DNA from: Streptomyces sp. NBC_00820
Lineage (GTDB): Bacteria > Actinomycetota > Actinomycetes > Streptomycetales > Streptomycetaceae
Reading direction: 5' to 3'
Length of the DNA stretch: 64,000 bases
NCBI RefSeq assembly: GCF_036347055.1
Contig: NZ_CP108882.1
Span: 4,816,501 to 4,880,500, forward strand
Numbering within the stretch: position 1 is the stretch's first letter; the number at the start of each line of letters is the position of its first letter. Below, piece after piece: positions 55,149-64,000 of the stretch. The translations under genes were made by a program, and so were the position numbers. Under the pieces are notes generated by a model that worked only from the letters and a program-made list of their open reading frames with translations, had not been told where the DNA came from and ran no database searches.

Positions 55149-56489
55149 GTGGAACCACAGCCCACCGCGGCACACGCGATCGAGACCGTCTTCCGCCTGG
55201 AGTCCCCGCGGGTCGTGGCCGGCGTCGCCCGGATCGTCCGGGACCTCGGCATCGCCGAGGAGCTGGCGCAGGACGCCCTGGTCGCCGCGCTGGAGCGGTG
55301 GCCCCGGGACGGGGTGCCGGACAACCCCGGCGCTTGGCTCATGGCCACCGCCCGGCACCGCGCCGTCGACCTGATCCGGCGCCGCGAGACCTACGCCCGC
55401 AAGCTCGCCGAGGTCGGCCGGGACCTGGAGACCACGGTCCTGCCGCAGGAGCCCGCCGACCCCGACGACATCGACGACGACCTGCTCCGCCTGGTCTTCA
55501 CCACCTGCCATCCGGTGCTGTCGGGGGAGGCCCGCACCGCGCTCACCCTACGGCTGCTCGGCGGTCTGAGCACGGCCGAGATCGCCCGTGCCCAGCTGGT
55601 CCCGGAGCCGACGATCGCCCAGCGGATCGTCCGGGCGAAGCGGACGCTCGCCACCCGGAACGTCGCCTTCGAGGTGCCGTACGGTCCCGACCGCGAGGCC
55701 CGCCTCGGCTCGGTCCTGGACGTCATCTACCTGATCTTCAACGAGGGCTACGCCGCCACCGCGGGCGACGACCTGCTGCGCCCGGGCCTGTGCGAGGACG
55801 CCCTGCGCCTGGCCCGCGTGCTGTCCTCGCTGATGCCGAAGGAGCCCGAGGTGCACGCCCTGACCGCGCTCCTGGAGTTCCAGGCCTCCCGGACCGCCGC
55901 CCGCACCGCCCCGGACGGCACCCCGGTACTGCTGCGGGACCAGAACCGGCGCCGCTGGAACCGCATGCTCGTAGCGCGCGGCGTCCGGGCCCTGGACCGC
56001 GCCGACGCCGCGGCCACGGGCGCCCCGGGCCGTTACGCCCTCCAGGCGGCCATCGCCGCCTGCCACGCCCACGCGTACACCTGGGAGGAGACCGACTGGC
56101 GCACCATCGCCACCCTGTACGCCCTGCTCGCGACCCGCGCGCCGTCGCCCGTGGTGGAGCTGAACCGCGCCGTGGCCGTGTCGATGGCCCAGGGCCCCGC
56201 CGAGGCCCTTCGGATCGTGGACGCCGTGGCCGCCGAACCCGCCCTGCGCGCCTACCACCTGCTCCCCAGCGTCCGCGGCGACCTCCTGTCCCGCCTGGGC
56301 CGCAGGGCCGAGGCGCGAGCCGAGTTCGAACGGGCGGCGGCGCTGGCGCGCAACGAGCGGGAGCGGGAGATGCTGCTGCGGAGGGCGGGGGAGTGCGGAA
56401 CGGCCGACGGGGTCGTCCCCCGGGACGGCCTCGGGGACGGCCTCGGGGACGATCCTGGGGACCCTGGGGACGACCACCCGGTGGGGTGA
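55149..56489 (+). CDS. ECF sigma factor, ECF42-like, with large C-terminal domain
   Basis: 446 residues from GTG (VEPQPTAAHAIETVF). Sigma-2 (about 1-85, including ELAQDALVAALERWP and RAVDLIRRRE) and sigma-4 (about 125-185, GLSTAEIARAQLVPEPTIAQRI) are followed by some 250 residues rich in helices (ALTALLEFQASR, YLIFNEGYAAT). This extension identifies group 42, where it replaces an anti-sigma factor in control. No anti-sigma gene is adjacent. The last 20 residues are Gly/Asp repeats encoded by a GGGGAC-type DNA repeat. Confidence 0.9.
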   Translation: MEPQPTAAHAIETVFRLESPRVVAGVARIVRDLGIAEELAQDALVAALERWPRDGVPDNPGAWLMATARHRAVDLIRRRETYARKLAEVGRDLETTVLPQEPADPDDIDDDLLRLVFTTCHPVLSGEARTALTLRLLGGLSTAEIARAQLVPEPTIAQRIVRAKRTLATRNVAFEVPYGPDREARLGSVLDVIYLIFNEGYAATAGDDLLRPGLCEDALRLARVLSSLMPKEPEVHALTALLEFQASRTAARTAPDGTPVLLRDQNRRRWNRMLVARGVRALDRADAAATGAPGRYALQAAIAACHAHAYTWEETDWRTIATLYALLATRAPSPVVELNRAVAVSMAQGPAEALRIVDAVAAEPALRAYHLLPSVRGDLLSRLGRRAEARAEFERAAALARNEREREMLLRRAGECGTADGVVPRDGLGDGLGDDPGDPGDDHPVG

Positions 56490-56525
56490 CCGTCCGGCTG
56501 ACCGGTCGGCTGACGGGCGGGGGGT

Positions 56526-56565
56526 GGCCGTCCGGCCGGCCGACTGGTGGGGCGACCGGACGGCC
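56526..56565. terminator. Bidirectional terminator-like inverted repeat
   Basis: Arms GGCCGTCCGG (56526-56535) and CCGGACGGCC (56556-56565) lie between the converging sigma factor and methyltransferase genes. Confidence 0.5.
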
Positions 56566-56624
56566 GGCTTACCGGGCGCGGGTCACGGCGCGTCGGGCTC
56601 GCGCCTGCCGAACCGGTGCGGCGA

Positions 56625-57800
56625 TCACCGCGCGGGCCGGCCGATCAGCATCGTCGGTGCCCCCGCCACCCGGGTCAGGAAGACGGTCGCCGCGTTCGGG
56701 CCCTGCGGCTTGACCTTCCTGCGCAGTTCCTCCGGCTCGACCGCCGACCCGCGCTTCTTCACGGTCAGGTTGCCGACCTGGCGCTCCCGCAGCAGGGCCT
56801 TCAGCTTCTTGAGGTTGAAGGGCATCTGGTCGGTGATCTCGTAGGCGGTGGCGTACGGCGTCGGGTGCAGGGCGTCGGCCGTGACGTAGGCGATGGTCGC
56901 GTCGAGCAGGCCGCCGCCGACCTCCTCGGCCACCTCGGCGACCAGGTGGGCGCGGATGACGGCGCCGTCGGGCTCGTAAAGGTACCGGCCCACCGGGCGC
57001 ACGGCGGGATCGGGCAGCCCCCGCCCGAGCAGGGTGCGCGGACCGGGCAGCAGGGTGGCCCGGACCAGGCCCGGCTCGGTGCCGAACCACAGCACCGCCT
57101 CCTTCACGTCGCCGCCGTCCGAGATCCACTCGGCCTCGGCCTCGGCGGGGATCGCCTCGTGCGGGATGCCGGGTGCGATCTTCAGGGCCGCCCGGGGGGC
57201 ACCGAGGGCCTTGGCGACCGCCCAGGACAGGGGCGGCGAGTACGCCTCGGGGTCGAAGACGCGGCCCCGCCCGCCGCGTCGCGCGGGGTCCACGAAGACG
57301 GCGTCGTAACCGGTGGTGTCGACCTCGGTGACGTCGGTCTCCCGCACCTCGATCAGCCCGTCGAGCCCGAGGGCCTCGGCGTTCGCCCGGGCCACGGCCG
57401 CCGTGAGCGGGTCCCGGTCCACCGCCAGGACCCGGATCCCGGCCCGTGCCAGCGCGATCGCGTCGCCGCCGATCCCGCAGCACAGGTCGGCCACCGAGGT
57501 CACGCCCATGTCCCGCATCCGCGCGGCCCGGTGGGCCGCCACGACGGCCCGGGTCGACTGCTCGACCCCGTTGGACGTGAAGAACATCCGTTCCGCGTCC
57601 TCGGCGGGGAACTTGGCCGCCGCCCGCTGCCGCAGCCGGGCCTGGCCGATGGCCGCCGAGACCAGCTCCGGCGGATGCGTGCGGCGCAGCCGGGTGGCGA
57701 CGGCGAGTTCGTCCGCGGGGGCCGTACCGCGCACCTCGTCGAGGAGGGCCCGGCCCTCGGGGGTGAGCAGCGCCTGGAAGGAGGGAAGCAGGTCGTTCAC
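56625..57800 (-). CDS. Class I SAM-dependent methyltransferase (THUMP-like)
   Basis: 391 residues from GTG (VNDLLPSFQALLTPEG); the 36-residue extension to 57908 runs into the next gene's promoter region and is basic low-complexity. Motif I VADLCCGIGGDAIALA (103-118) and DPARRGGRGR (171-180) occupy the cofactor and catalytic positions. The C-terminus (FNLKKLKALLRERQVGNLTV) matches the THUMP-like domain of actinobacterial proteins thought to modify RNA. The substrate is not established. Confidence 0.85.
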   Translation of the reverse strand: MNDLLPSFQALLTPEGRALLDEVRGTAPADELAVATRLRRTHPPELVSAAIGQARLRQRAAAKFPAEDAERMFFTSNGVEQSTRAVVAAHRAARMRDMGVTSVADLCCGIGGDAIALARAGIRVLAVDRDPLTAAVARANAEALGLDGLIEVRETDVTEVDTTGYDAVFVDPARRGGRGRVFDPEAYSPPLSWAVAKALGAPRAALKIAPGIPHEAIPAEAEAEWISDGGDVKEAVLWFGTEPGLVRATLLPGPRTLLGRGLPDPAVRPVGRYLYEPDGAVIRAHLVAEVAEEVGGGLLDATIAYVTADALHPTPYATAYEITDQMPFNLKKLKALLRERQVGNLTVKKRGSAVEPEELRRKVKPQGPNAATVFLTRVAGAPTMLIGRPAR

Positions 57801-57890
57801 CGGGACATTGTGGGCCAGTCGGTGGACCGTGCGCCTCCGGCGGCGGTGTCGGACCGGGTTCGGGGCCGCGGCCTGCGAGGATCCGGCACC

Positions 57891-58913
57891 ATGCGACCTG
57901 TAGTACAAAATGACAAAATTCAGTCACAGCTCGCGAAGCGGATGTCCCTTCCTGGACGGGTCTCGCTCCCGAAGCGGATGTCCCTTCCCGAGCGCATGCC
58001 GCTCCCGAAGTGGCCGCGGCTGCCGAAGGCGGCGGTCCGCTGCGGGGCCGCCGCGCTGGCCGCCACCGCCGTCCTCTCCGCCTGCTCCGTCCCCGGCACG
58101 GACTCCGGTGCCCGGTCCGGCCCCGGCGGAGAGTCCGGACACGGCGGCCCCGCCCAGTCCCTGGACCCGGCCGCCCGGCTCGCCGCCGAGCACACCCGCC
58201 TGGTCGCCGCCGCCCAGCGCTGGAACCTCGACCAGGTGCCCCTGACGCCCCCGGCCCCGCCGGCCCACAAGCCGAAGATCACCGCACGCGACGGCTTCGA
58301 GGTGGACGGCCAGGAGGAGGACCACCTCCCGCCGGTCTTCACCACCGTCCCCACCAAGAAGAAGATCGTCTTCCTCACCATCGACGACGGCGCCGAGAAG
58401 GACCCGGCGTTCCTGCGCATGATGAGCGACCTGAAGATCCCGTACAGCGCGTTCCTCAGCAACTACCTGGTCGAGGACGACTACGGCTACTTCCGCAAGA
58501 TGCAGGCCGAGGGTCACACCCTCAACAACCACACCCTGACCCACCCCTACCTGCCCGGCCTGAACTACGACGAGCAGCGGGCCGAGATCTGCGGCATGCA
58601 GGCCATCATGAAGAAGGAGTTCGGCAAGGCGCCCACCGTCTTCCGGCCGCCCTACGGCAACTACAACGGCGACACCCTGCGCGCCGCCAAGTCCTGCGGC
58701 ATCAAGTACGCGCCGATCTGGGACGAGGAGGTCTACGTCGACCACTGGGAGTACCGGGAGGACGACGAGGACCTGCACCCCGGCGACATCGTCCTCACCC
58801 ACTTCCGTGGCCAGGACGACTGGGACGGCACGATGGTCGACGACATGCGCCGGTTCCTGAACAGGGTCACGCGCGAGGGCTACGCCGTCGCCCGCCTGGA
58901 GGACTACCTGTGA
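57891..58913 (+). CDS. Polysaccharide deacetylase (CE4) lipoprotein
   Basis: 340 residues from ATG; the true start could be further in, because 46 residues precede the hydrophobic segment. That N-terminal stretch has a 12-residue repeat (RMSLPGRVSLPK/RMSLPERMPLPK). Lipobox LSAC anchors Cys65. NodB motifs are TIDDG (163-167, D165 and D166), NHTLTHP with metal ligands H214 and H218, and RPPYGNYN (252-259). It should remove acetyl groups from a cell-wall or surface polysaccharide such as peptidoglycan GlcNAc/MurNAc or chitin. Coupled to the next gene by GTGA. Confidence 0.88.
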   Translation: MRPVVQNDKIQSQLAKRMSLPGRVSLPKRMSLPERMPLPKWPRLPKAAVRCGAAALAATAVLSACSVPGTDSGARSGPGGESGHGGPAQSLDPAARLAAEHTRLVAAAQRWNLDQVPLTPPAPPAHKPKITARDGFEVDGQEEDHLPPVFTTVPTKKKIVFLTIDDGAEKDPAFLRMMSDLKIPYSAFLSNYLVEDDYGYFRKMQAEGHTLNNHTLTHPYLPGLNYDEQRAEICGMQAIMKKEFGKAPTVFRPPYGNYNGDTLRAAKSCGIKYAPIWDEEVYVDHWEYREDDEDLHPGDIVLTHFRGQDDWDGTMVDDMRRFLNRVTREGYAVARLEDYL

Positions 58914-59761
58914 GGCACCCGGGGCGGCAGCGGCGCGGCCAAAGGCATCCAGGACGCCGGGCCGCGGCCGTCGTACTCGCCGCCTCGGTCCTTCTCCTCA
59001 CCGGCTGCGCCCAGTCCGTCGACCCCATCGAACGCCTCGGCAAGAAGGCCGCCGCGGGCGTACGGCCGTCGAGCCCGCGACGGGACGAGGCGTACCGCCA
59101 CTGGGGTCTGACGACCCCGCTCGCCGCCCCGCCCAGCAGGCCGGTCCGCCCGCTGGCCGCGCACACCGGCGACGCCGCCGGCCCCCGGGTCGTGGACCGC
59201 GTCGCCACCACCGACCGGGTCGTCTTCCTCACCTACGACGACGGCGCCGAACGCGACCCGCGCTTCGCCGACATGGTCCGCGAACTGCGGCTCCCGGTCA
59301 GCCTCTTCCTCGCCGGCAGCGTCACCGGTCCCGCCTACGGCCGCGCCGCCCGCCTCCGCTCCGCCGGAGCCGACGTCGAGAACCGCACCCTCGACCACCC
59401 CGCGCTGCGCGGGCTGTCCTACGCCGGACAGCGTGCCGAGATCTGCGGTCAGCAGGACCGGCTCGGCTCCCGCTTCGGCCGGCGCCCCCGCCTCCTGCGC
59501 CCGCCACAGGGCCGGTACGACCGCACCACCCTGCGCGCCGCCGCCGACTGCGGCATCTCGGCGATCGTCCTGTGGCGCGCCACCGTGACCTCCGGCGGCC
59601 TGGCCTACGCCCGGGGCGACAAGCACCTCCACGCGGGCGACATCGTCCTGGTCGGCCCAGACGAAACCCCGGGCCGAACCCTCGGGGAACGCACGACGCA
59701 CCTGCTGCGCCGGGCCCAGGAACGCGGCCTGACGGTGGCGCACCTCGAGGACTACCTCTAG
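58910..59761 (+). CDS. Degenerate CE4-like lipoprotein paralogue
   Basis: 283 residues from GTG overlapping the upstream stop. Lipobox LLTGC anchors Cys33. It aligns with the preceding protein over the whole catalytic domain. TYDDG (108-112) is kept, but the first metal histidine is R159 (NRTLDHP versus NHTLTHP), and RPPYG became RPPQG. Loss of a zinc ligand suggests it is inactive or has changed function. A tandem duplication followed by divergence is the simplest origin. Confidence 0.82.
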   Translation: MRHPGRQRRGQRHPGRRAAAVVLAASVLLLTGCAQSVDPIERLGKKAAAGVRPSSPRRDEAYRHWGLTTPLAAPPSRPVRPLAAHTGDAAGPRVVDRVATTDRVVFLTYDDGAERDPRFADMVRELRLPVSLFLAGSVTGPAYGRAARLRSAGADVENRTLDHPALRGLSYAGQRAEICGQQDRLGSRFGRRPRLLRPPQGRYDRTTLRAAADCGISAIVLWRATVTSGGLAYARGDKHLHAGDIVLVGPDETPGRTLGERTTHLLRRAQERGLTVAHLEDYL

Positions 59762-59842
59762 CGCGGAGTCCGCCTGGAGGTTCGGGGGTCCGTCCGGTTG
59801 TCGATCGGGCCCACCGGTGACTCGACAGCCTGGTCGCGCATT

Positions 59843-59917
59843 TCTCAGCCCGTCCGGCGTTTGAGGACGAGGCCCGTTCAGGGCCGACAGCGGGGGGCGG
59901 GGCCGACAGCGGGGGGC
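59843..59917 (+). repeat. Recurrent Streptomyces intergenic repeat plus a 19-base-period repeat
   Basis: CAGCCCGTCCGGCGTTTGAG at about 59846-59865 is a sequence I recall as widely scattered in Streptomyces intergenic DNA. It is followed by GGGCCGACAGCGGGGGGC twice (59881-59898, 59900-59917). This occupies most of the 418-base gap before groES; the remainder holds the heat-shock control region. Confidence 0.6.
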
Positions 59918-60006
59918 CGGGGGCGGCAGCCCCCGATGACGGCGGCCCCGACACCACGAGCGGGCCAACTCCACCAGCCCGACCCGGCCGACGCGCCGCA
60001 CGGCAA

Positions 60007-60079
60007 TTGGCACTCCGCTTGACCGAGTGCTAATCGCGGTCATAGTCTCGGCTCTGGCACTCGGCAGACGAGAGTGCCA
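60007..60079 (+). promoter_or_regulatory. groES promoter with two CIRCE (HrcA) operators
   Basis: CIRCE 1 is TTGGCACTC-N9-GAGTGCTAA (60007-60033). CIRCE 2 is TGGCACTC-N9-GAGTGCCA (60055-60079). The promoter TTGACC (60019-60024) with TAGTCT (60043-60048), 18 bases apart, starts inside the first operator. HrcA bound at both would block polymerase. Confidence 0.93.
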
Positions 60080-60179
60080 ACTACGCGACGGGCAGGTCCG
60101 GCACCCGCGACGACGGATCCACCTGGTCGCCACCTCAGACAGATAACCCCGTGAGATCTCCGAAGGGGGAGGTCGGATC

Positions 60180-60488
60180 GTGACGACCACCAGCTCCAAG
60201 GTTGCCATCAAGCCGCTCGAGGACCGCATTGTGGTCCAGCCGCTCGACGCCGAGCAGACCACGGCCTCTGGCCTGGTCATTCCGGACACCGCGAAGGAGA
60301 AGCCCCAGGAGGGCGCCGTCCTCGCCGTGGGTCCGGGCCGCTTCGAGAACGGCGAGCGCCTGCCGCTCGACGTCAAGGTCGGCGACATCGTGCTGTACAG
60401 CAAGTACGGCGGCACCGAGGTGAAGTACAACGGCGACGAGTACCTCGTCCTCTCGGCTCGCGACGTGCTCGCGATCATCGAGAAGTAG
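60180..60488 (+). CDS. groES: Co-chaperonin GroES
   Basis: 102 residues from GTG with GGGGGAGG upstream. The seven-subunit lid of the chaperonin. [21 protein letters not shown] contains the mobile loop start, and [19 protein letters not shown] the family end. Cotranscribed with groEL1 under HrcA control. Confidence 0.98.
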   Translation: MTTTSSKVAIKPLEDRIVVQPLDAEQTTASGLVIPDTAKEKPQEGAVLAVGPGRFENGERLPLDVKVGDIVLYSKYGGTEVKYNGDEYLVLSARDVLAIIEK

Positions 60489-60512
60489 TTCACCCCGGGC
60501 ATTTCTGCTCCT

Positions 60513-62229
<1,717 letters not shown>

Positions 62230-62279
62230 CACTGACACCAGCGCACCTCAGCACTGAGGCTGCGCCCAGTCAGCACTGA

Positions 62280-62311
62280 GGCCCGGCACCCCGCAAGGGT
62301 GCCGGGCCTTC
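62280..62311 (+). terminator. Terminator after groEL1
   Basis: Arms GGCCCGGCACC (62280-62290) and GGTGCCGGGCC (62298-62308) with a seven-base loop, followed by TTCG. A smaller palindrome, CTCAGCACTGAG, lies just before. Confidence 0.75.
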
Positions 62312-62373
62312 GCCGTGCGTCTGCGCCTGTACTTGTGCCCCCCTCGCGACCCTGAGCCTGGAAGGGGTGCCCC

Positions 62374-63084
62374 GTGCCCGACGCCACATCTCGCTGGGAG
62401 CCGGACCCCGTGCTGAGGGGACTCCTGTTCACGGACTTCGACGGCCTGCCCGCCGATCCGGACGATGTCATCGCCGATGCCCTTGACGGCGGTTACAGGG
62501 AACGCACCGAGGGCCTGGCCGCCCTCTTGCACGACGAGAACGCCGATCCGGCCGCGCGCTTCCTGGCCTGCTGCGCGCTCGTCTCCTGGGCGGATCCGAT
62601 CGGCTGCGCGAAGGTCGTCGAGTCGGCCGCCACACCCGACGACCTGGCGTGGAGGGGGCAGAGCCACGACCGCTTCAACAGCCAGGACGACACGTTCGCG
62701 CACCTGGCCGAGGCCGTGGGCCGCAGTCGCGACATGGTCGAGGAACGCGGCACCGAGGCCGAGCGCATCGAGGCCGCCCGTGCGCTGATCCGGATCTCCG
62801 ACCGGGTGCAACTGGACCGCAGGGCGAACGACCTGCTGTACCCGGAGATCGTCGCTGCGTGCCGGGACGACCTTTCCGCCGTCGTAGAGCGAGGCATCGC
62901 CCGCCTCGCGGCAGGCGACCAACCCAAGTTCGACCTCGGCCTGCAACTCGCTCTGTTCATCAACGCTCTCGCCGAATCCGAGCCGGTCTGGGCCGCCGAT
63001 GCCGGGCACCGACTTGTTGCCGCACATCCCGGCGACCGGGCACTGCGCGAACTGACCGAGGCGGGGAGCAGTTCCCTCTGCTGA
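62374..63084 (+). CDS. Unknown helical-repeat-like protein
   Basis: 236 residues from GTG with AAGGGG upstream. Soluble and acidic, with successive Ala/Leu-rich helices (RTEGLAALLHDENADPAARFLACCALVSWADP; ERIEAARALIRISDR) that look like HEAT-type repeats. No catalytic motif. Proteins of this look are often interaction partners or immunity factors, but no toxin gene is adjacent. Its position just after groEL1 may be accidental. Confidence 0.65.
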   Translation: MPDATSRWEPDPVLRGLLFTDFDGLPADPDDVIADALDGGYRERTEGLAALLHDENADPAARFLACCALVSWADPIGCAKVVESAATPDDLAWRGQSHDRFNSQDDTFAHLAEAVGRSRDMVEERGTEAERIEAARALIRISDRVQLDRRANDLLYPEIVAACRDDLSAVVERGIARLAAGDQPKFDLGLQLALFINALAESEPVWAADAGHRLVAAHPGDRALRELTEAGSSSLC

Positions 63085-63273
63085 TGCAGCGGTGCGCGCG
63101 TCCTGTGGGACGTGCGCGGAGAACCGTGGCGAGGTGGGCTGTACGGGAGCGGGCCTGCCAACTCTGCTCACAGGAAGTTCCAGGCAATGCCGGCGAAGAA
63201 GAACTGGACGATGGACTGCGATCTCCTCAGGTGATCTTGTCCCGCCGTCCGGGCACGAGGTGAGGAGTGATCC

Positions 63274-63756
63274 GTGGACCTGGTACTCGACCCGCCGCGC
63301 GGAGTGGCCCCGCTGCGGCTGGGCATGACGCTGGATGAGGCGGTCGCCGCCGCCCCGCCGGAGTGGGGCGAGGCCGACGTGGTGCGTCGCGCCGACGACG
63401 ACGCCCTGGCCGAGTGGGCGCTGGACCGCATCGCCGTCCACGCCCTGGCCGAGGAGGACGGGACCACCGTGACCGCGATCGAGCTGTGGTGGCCCGGTGA
63501 GGGCCGCTCCTCGACCACGCGTGTCCTCTTCGACGGCGACGAGGTGTTCACCACGCCCGCCCGGGACCTGTTCGCCCGCGCCGCCGAGCGCGGGCTGCGC
63601 GTCGACACGTCGCAGCCCGAGTATCCGGTGATCCCCGGCCTGTCCCTCGGCTTCACCCGGCAGACCTCGCAGAAGGTCGCGCGGGACGCCGACGGTCTCC
63701 CCTGCTGTGTCACTTCGGTCCTGGTCGGCGGCGAGGACTACTACGACTACCGCTAG
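63274..63756 (+). CDS. Unknown small protein of the immunity-like type
   Basis: 160 residues from GTG with GAGGTGAGGAG upstream. Begins with a PLRLGMTLDEAV segment often seen in small actinobacterial proteins predicted as polymorphic-toxin immunity factors. A beta-rich centre and an aromatic end (GGEDYYDYR) follow. No enzymatic motif. The 190-base spacer before it holds no clear promoter or gene. Confidence 0.65.
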   Translation: MDLVLDPPRGVAPLRLGMTLDEAVAAAPPEWGEADVVRRADDDALAEWALDRIAVHALAEEDGTTVTAIELWWPGEGRSSTTRVLFDGDEVFTTPARDLFARAAERGLRVDTSQPEYPVIPGLSLGFTRQTSQKVARDADGLPCCVTSVLVGGEDYYDYR

Positions 63757-63812
63757 GCGTAGGCACGCGGCCGGGACCGCGCCCGCACGGCGACGGTCCC
63801 GCCGGCATCCGC

Positions 63813-64000
63813 CTACTGCGGCCCGTACTTGCGCCCCGTCCGGGCGCTGATGCCGCCCAGCAGACCCCGGGGCGCCACCTTGGCCAGGCCCATCAGGGTC
63901 TTGTAACGCGGGTCGGGGATCGACAGGGTCTTGTTCCGGGAGAGGTCGGCCAGCGCCTCGGCCACCACCTTGTCAGCGTCCAGCCACATCCATCCCGGGA
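63813..64000 (-). CDS. Short-chain dehydrogenase/reductase C-terminus (partial)
   Basis: Only the last 62 codons are in the window; the gene enters from the right edge. The protein ends WMWLDADKVVAEALADL, then SIPDPRYKTLMGLAKVAPRG and RTGRKYGPQ. This is the C-terminal pattern of a subgroup of actinobacterial SDR oxidoreductases annotated as short-chain dehydrogenases. The Rossmann fold and catalytic Tyr-Lys lie outside, so the call rests on family resemblance only. Confidence 0.6.
   Translation of the reverse strand, partial: PGWMWLDADKVVAEALADLSRNKTLSIPDPRYKTLMGLAKVAPRGLLGGISARTGRKYGPQ

Noticed and set aside
63085..63273. Possible gene remnant ending near 63234
   Set aside because: Short frames only, with no family similarity or start signal; treated as spacer.

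Overview
The window is high-GC chromosomal DNA from a Streptomyces-type actinomycete. Coding sequence has strong G/C third positions, GTG starts are frequent, and start and stop codons often overlap (ATGA, GTGA, TGATG). Gene order matches the Streptomyces core: S10/spc/alpha ribosomal clusters, truA, rplM-rpsI, glmM, coaA, glmS, acpS, nnrED, alr, tsaE/B/rimI/tsaD, then groES-groEL1. No rRNA genes, insertion sequences or CRISPR arrays were found. One tRNA gene was found.

Layout. (1) 1-5334 is accessory DNA: a large unknown protein open at the window edge, a coupled lipoprotein, and a four-gene minus-strand cassette with WXG100-like/type VII secretion features. (2) 5335-22802 holds the ribosomal super-cluster, from a long structured rpsJ leader through S10, spc, secY-adk-map, infA-rpmJ and rpsM-rpsK-rpoA-rplQ. 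It is punctuated by hairpins and terminators. (3) truA is followed by a six-gene envelope-glycan cluster (23873-31695): a cellulose-synthase-like transferase, a GH26 lipoprotein, two multi-pass GT-C-like proteins, a nucleotide-sugar 6-dehydrogenase and a polyprenyl-phosphate-hexose-synthase-like GT2. (4) rplM-rpsI, glmM, DUF389 protein, coaA, glmS and an aldo/keto reductase behind a MerR-type promoter. (5) acpS, nnrED, alr, an alpha/beta hydrolase and the t6A genes, separated by minisatellite-like spacers. (6) tRNA-Gly(UCC), a GH3 glycosidase with a divergent LacI regulator, a DGPF protein with an ECF42-type sigma factor, a methyltransferase and two tandem CE4-like lipoproteins. (7) groES-groEL1 under two CIRCE operators, two unknown genes, and the 3' end of a short-chain dehydrogenase gene.

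How the genes work together. The ribosomal block supplies ribosome, RNA polymerase and translocon parts. glmM and glmS sit near each other for UDP-GlcNAc supply, and alr supplies D-alanine. TsaE, TsaB and TsaD make the t6A modification of ANN-decoding tRNAs. The glycan cluster reads as one coupled operon that would polymerise, decorate and trim a surface polysaccharide. That role is inferred from enzyme families, not demonstrated.

The most noteworthy items are the glycan cluster placed between two ribosomal loci, the solitary CRISPR-repeat-like hairpin between rpsK and rpoA, the tRNA-Gly whose terminator doubles as the end of the GH3 gene, two apparently inactivated enzyme paralogues (an L,D-transpeptidase-like protein and a CE4 paralogue), and several tandem-repeat spacers.
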